From the NCBI RefSeq assembly GCF_030733545.1, contig NZ_JASHIU010000002.1, forward strand, positions 1-64,000: a DNA stretch of 64,000 nt, in the 5' to 3' direction. The DNA is from Oceanicaulis sp. MMSF_3324 (lineage in GTDB: Bacteria > Pseudomonadota > Alphaproteobacteria > Caulobacterales > Maricaulaceae). Numbering within the stretch: position 1 is the first letter of the stretch; each line of letters begins with the position of its first letter. Of the stretch, positions 62,792 to 64,000 are shown piece by piece. The position numbers and the translations under genes are program-made. A model generated the notes under the pieces. The model did not search any database. It was not told where the DNA came from and saw nothing but the letters and a program-made list of their open reading frames with translations.

Positions 62792-63115
62792 GTCAGCCCC
62801 CTTTGCCCACGCTTCAGTGATTCTGAATGCGTATAATGAGTTCGTCTAATAAACATATTCGCCGAATTGTCTTAATGAATAATTTCGAGAATTCCTGAGT
62901 TATATGCGAATAACTCGCAGAACTGAGATCCAGTTGATTGTTTTATTTGAACAATTGAAAATTACGCACCAAAACGGCACATCGACCTTGGTCGCAATCA
63001 CGCACGCGCAGGGCGCGAAAGACCACAACCCGAATCTGTTCAACGAGAACCCTGAAATTCCAGGTGAACAGATTCACCGAAATGATCAGCTCTCGATGAT
63101 GAGAAGCGCGCCTGA
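62792..63115. other. AT-rich intergenic region with several inverted repeats
   Basis: 324 bases, strikingly AT-rich between about 62830 and 62970 in an otherwise GC-rich window. GAGTTAT/ATAACTC (62897-62903 and 62910-62916) is a perfect 7-base inverted repeat with a 6-base gap. A longer stem-loop lies at 63032-63075. One 71-codon open frame (62904-63119) crosses it, but has no ribosome-binding site and reads through the repeats; I do not call it a gene. Confidence 0.55.
63032..63075. other. structured inverted repeat, possible RNA element or weak terminator
   Basis: GAATCTGTTCA at 63032-63042 pairs perfectly with TGAACAGATTC at 63065-63075. Inside, CCTG (63051-63054) pairs with CAGG (63061-63064) around AAATTC, leaving an 8-base one-sided bulge. 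GGTGAA-CAGA-TTCACC (63063-63078) offers an alternative hairpin. It lies 40 bases past the M23 stop on the minus strand and has no T-tract, so it is not a standard terminator. Confidence 0.5.

Positions 63116-64000
<885 letters not shown>

Overview
This window is chromosomal DNA of a GC-rich alphaproteobacterium. The ffs-dnaX-ybaB-recR order, a Caulobacter-style cpa/tad pilus operon, and the phoR-pstC-pstA-pstB-phoU-phoB order without an adjacent pstS point to the Caulobacterales/Maricaulales side of the class (an inference from gene order and family type, not a database match). Almost all of it is ordinary, tightly packed chromosome. I see no prophage, transposase, CRISPR array, tRNA or rRNA.

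Layout. 0-5 kb: membrane-anchored cytochrome c, NAD-diphosphatase NudC, an AhpD-like protein, an outer-membrane beta-barrel, two small unknown genes and a LuxR-type regulator without a LuxI partner. 5.2-8.3 kb: SRP RNA, dnaX, ybaB, recR. 8.4-12.8 kb: esterase, a GAF-GGDEF protein with a broken GGDEF motif, an NlpC/P60 hydrolase and an M17 aminopeptidase. 12.9-25.5 kb: a complete Flp/Tad pilus region. The main minus-strand block is pilA, cpaA, cpaB, cpaC, cpaD, cpaE, cpaF, tadB, tadC and an unknown gene. A TadD-like lipoprotein lies on one flank, and a secretin-N-domain protein with two TadE-like pseudopilins lies on the other. 25.5-28.5 kb: an operon of a tyrosine phosphatase, pabB and a pabC-like gene. 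28.6-36.5 kb: MHYT-GGDEF-EAL protein, AMP nucleosidase with a small partner gene, a nucleotide pyrophosphatase-like lipoprotein and a fused aspartokinase-diaminopimelate decarboxylase.

36.5-38.6 kb holds a lower-GC serine hydrolase gene bracketed by two related palindromic repeats and two identical terminator stem-loops; it is the best candidate for an acquired segment. Then come an alkaline phosphatase with a poly-aspartate tail, a lipid/DAG kinase-like protein coupled to a metallophosphoesterase, two tandem M13 metallopeptidases, and an RND efflux triad (46.5-52.4 kb). 52.6-59.9 kb is the phosphate-sensing and uptake cluster, with a PhoB-box array in front of pstC. The window ends with a beta-oxidation-like thiolase/dehydrogenase pair, a possible DNA-binding regulator, an AT-rich stretch rich in inverted repeats, and an M23 peptidase with a Glu-Pro repeat linker that runs off the right end.

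Functional threads: surface attachment (Tad pilus) together with c-di-GMP proteins; phosphate acquisition (Pst/Pho, with alkaline phosphatase and the phosphodiesterase nearby); and envelope or peptidoglycan turnover (NlpC/P60, M23, M13). No wholly new multi-gene system stands out. The items most worth following are the bracketed serine hydrolase, the lysine-pathway fusion, the degenerate GGDEF protein, the LuxR solo with an altered ligand pocket, the phosphatase-pabB-pabC operon, and the structured AT-rich gap near 63 kb.
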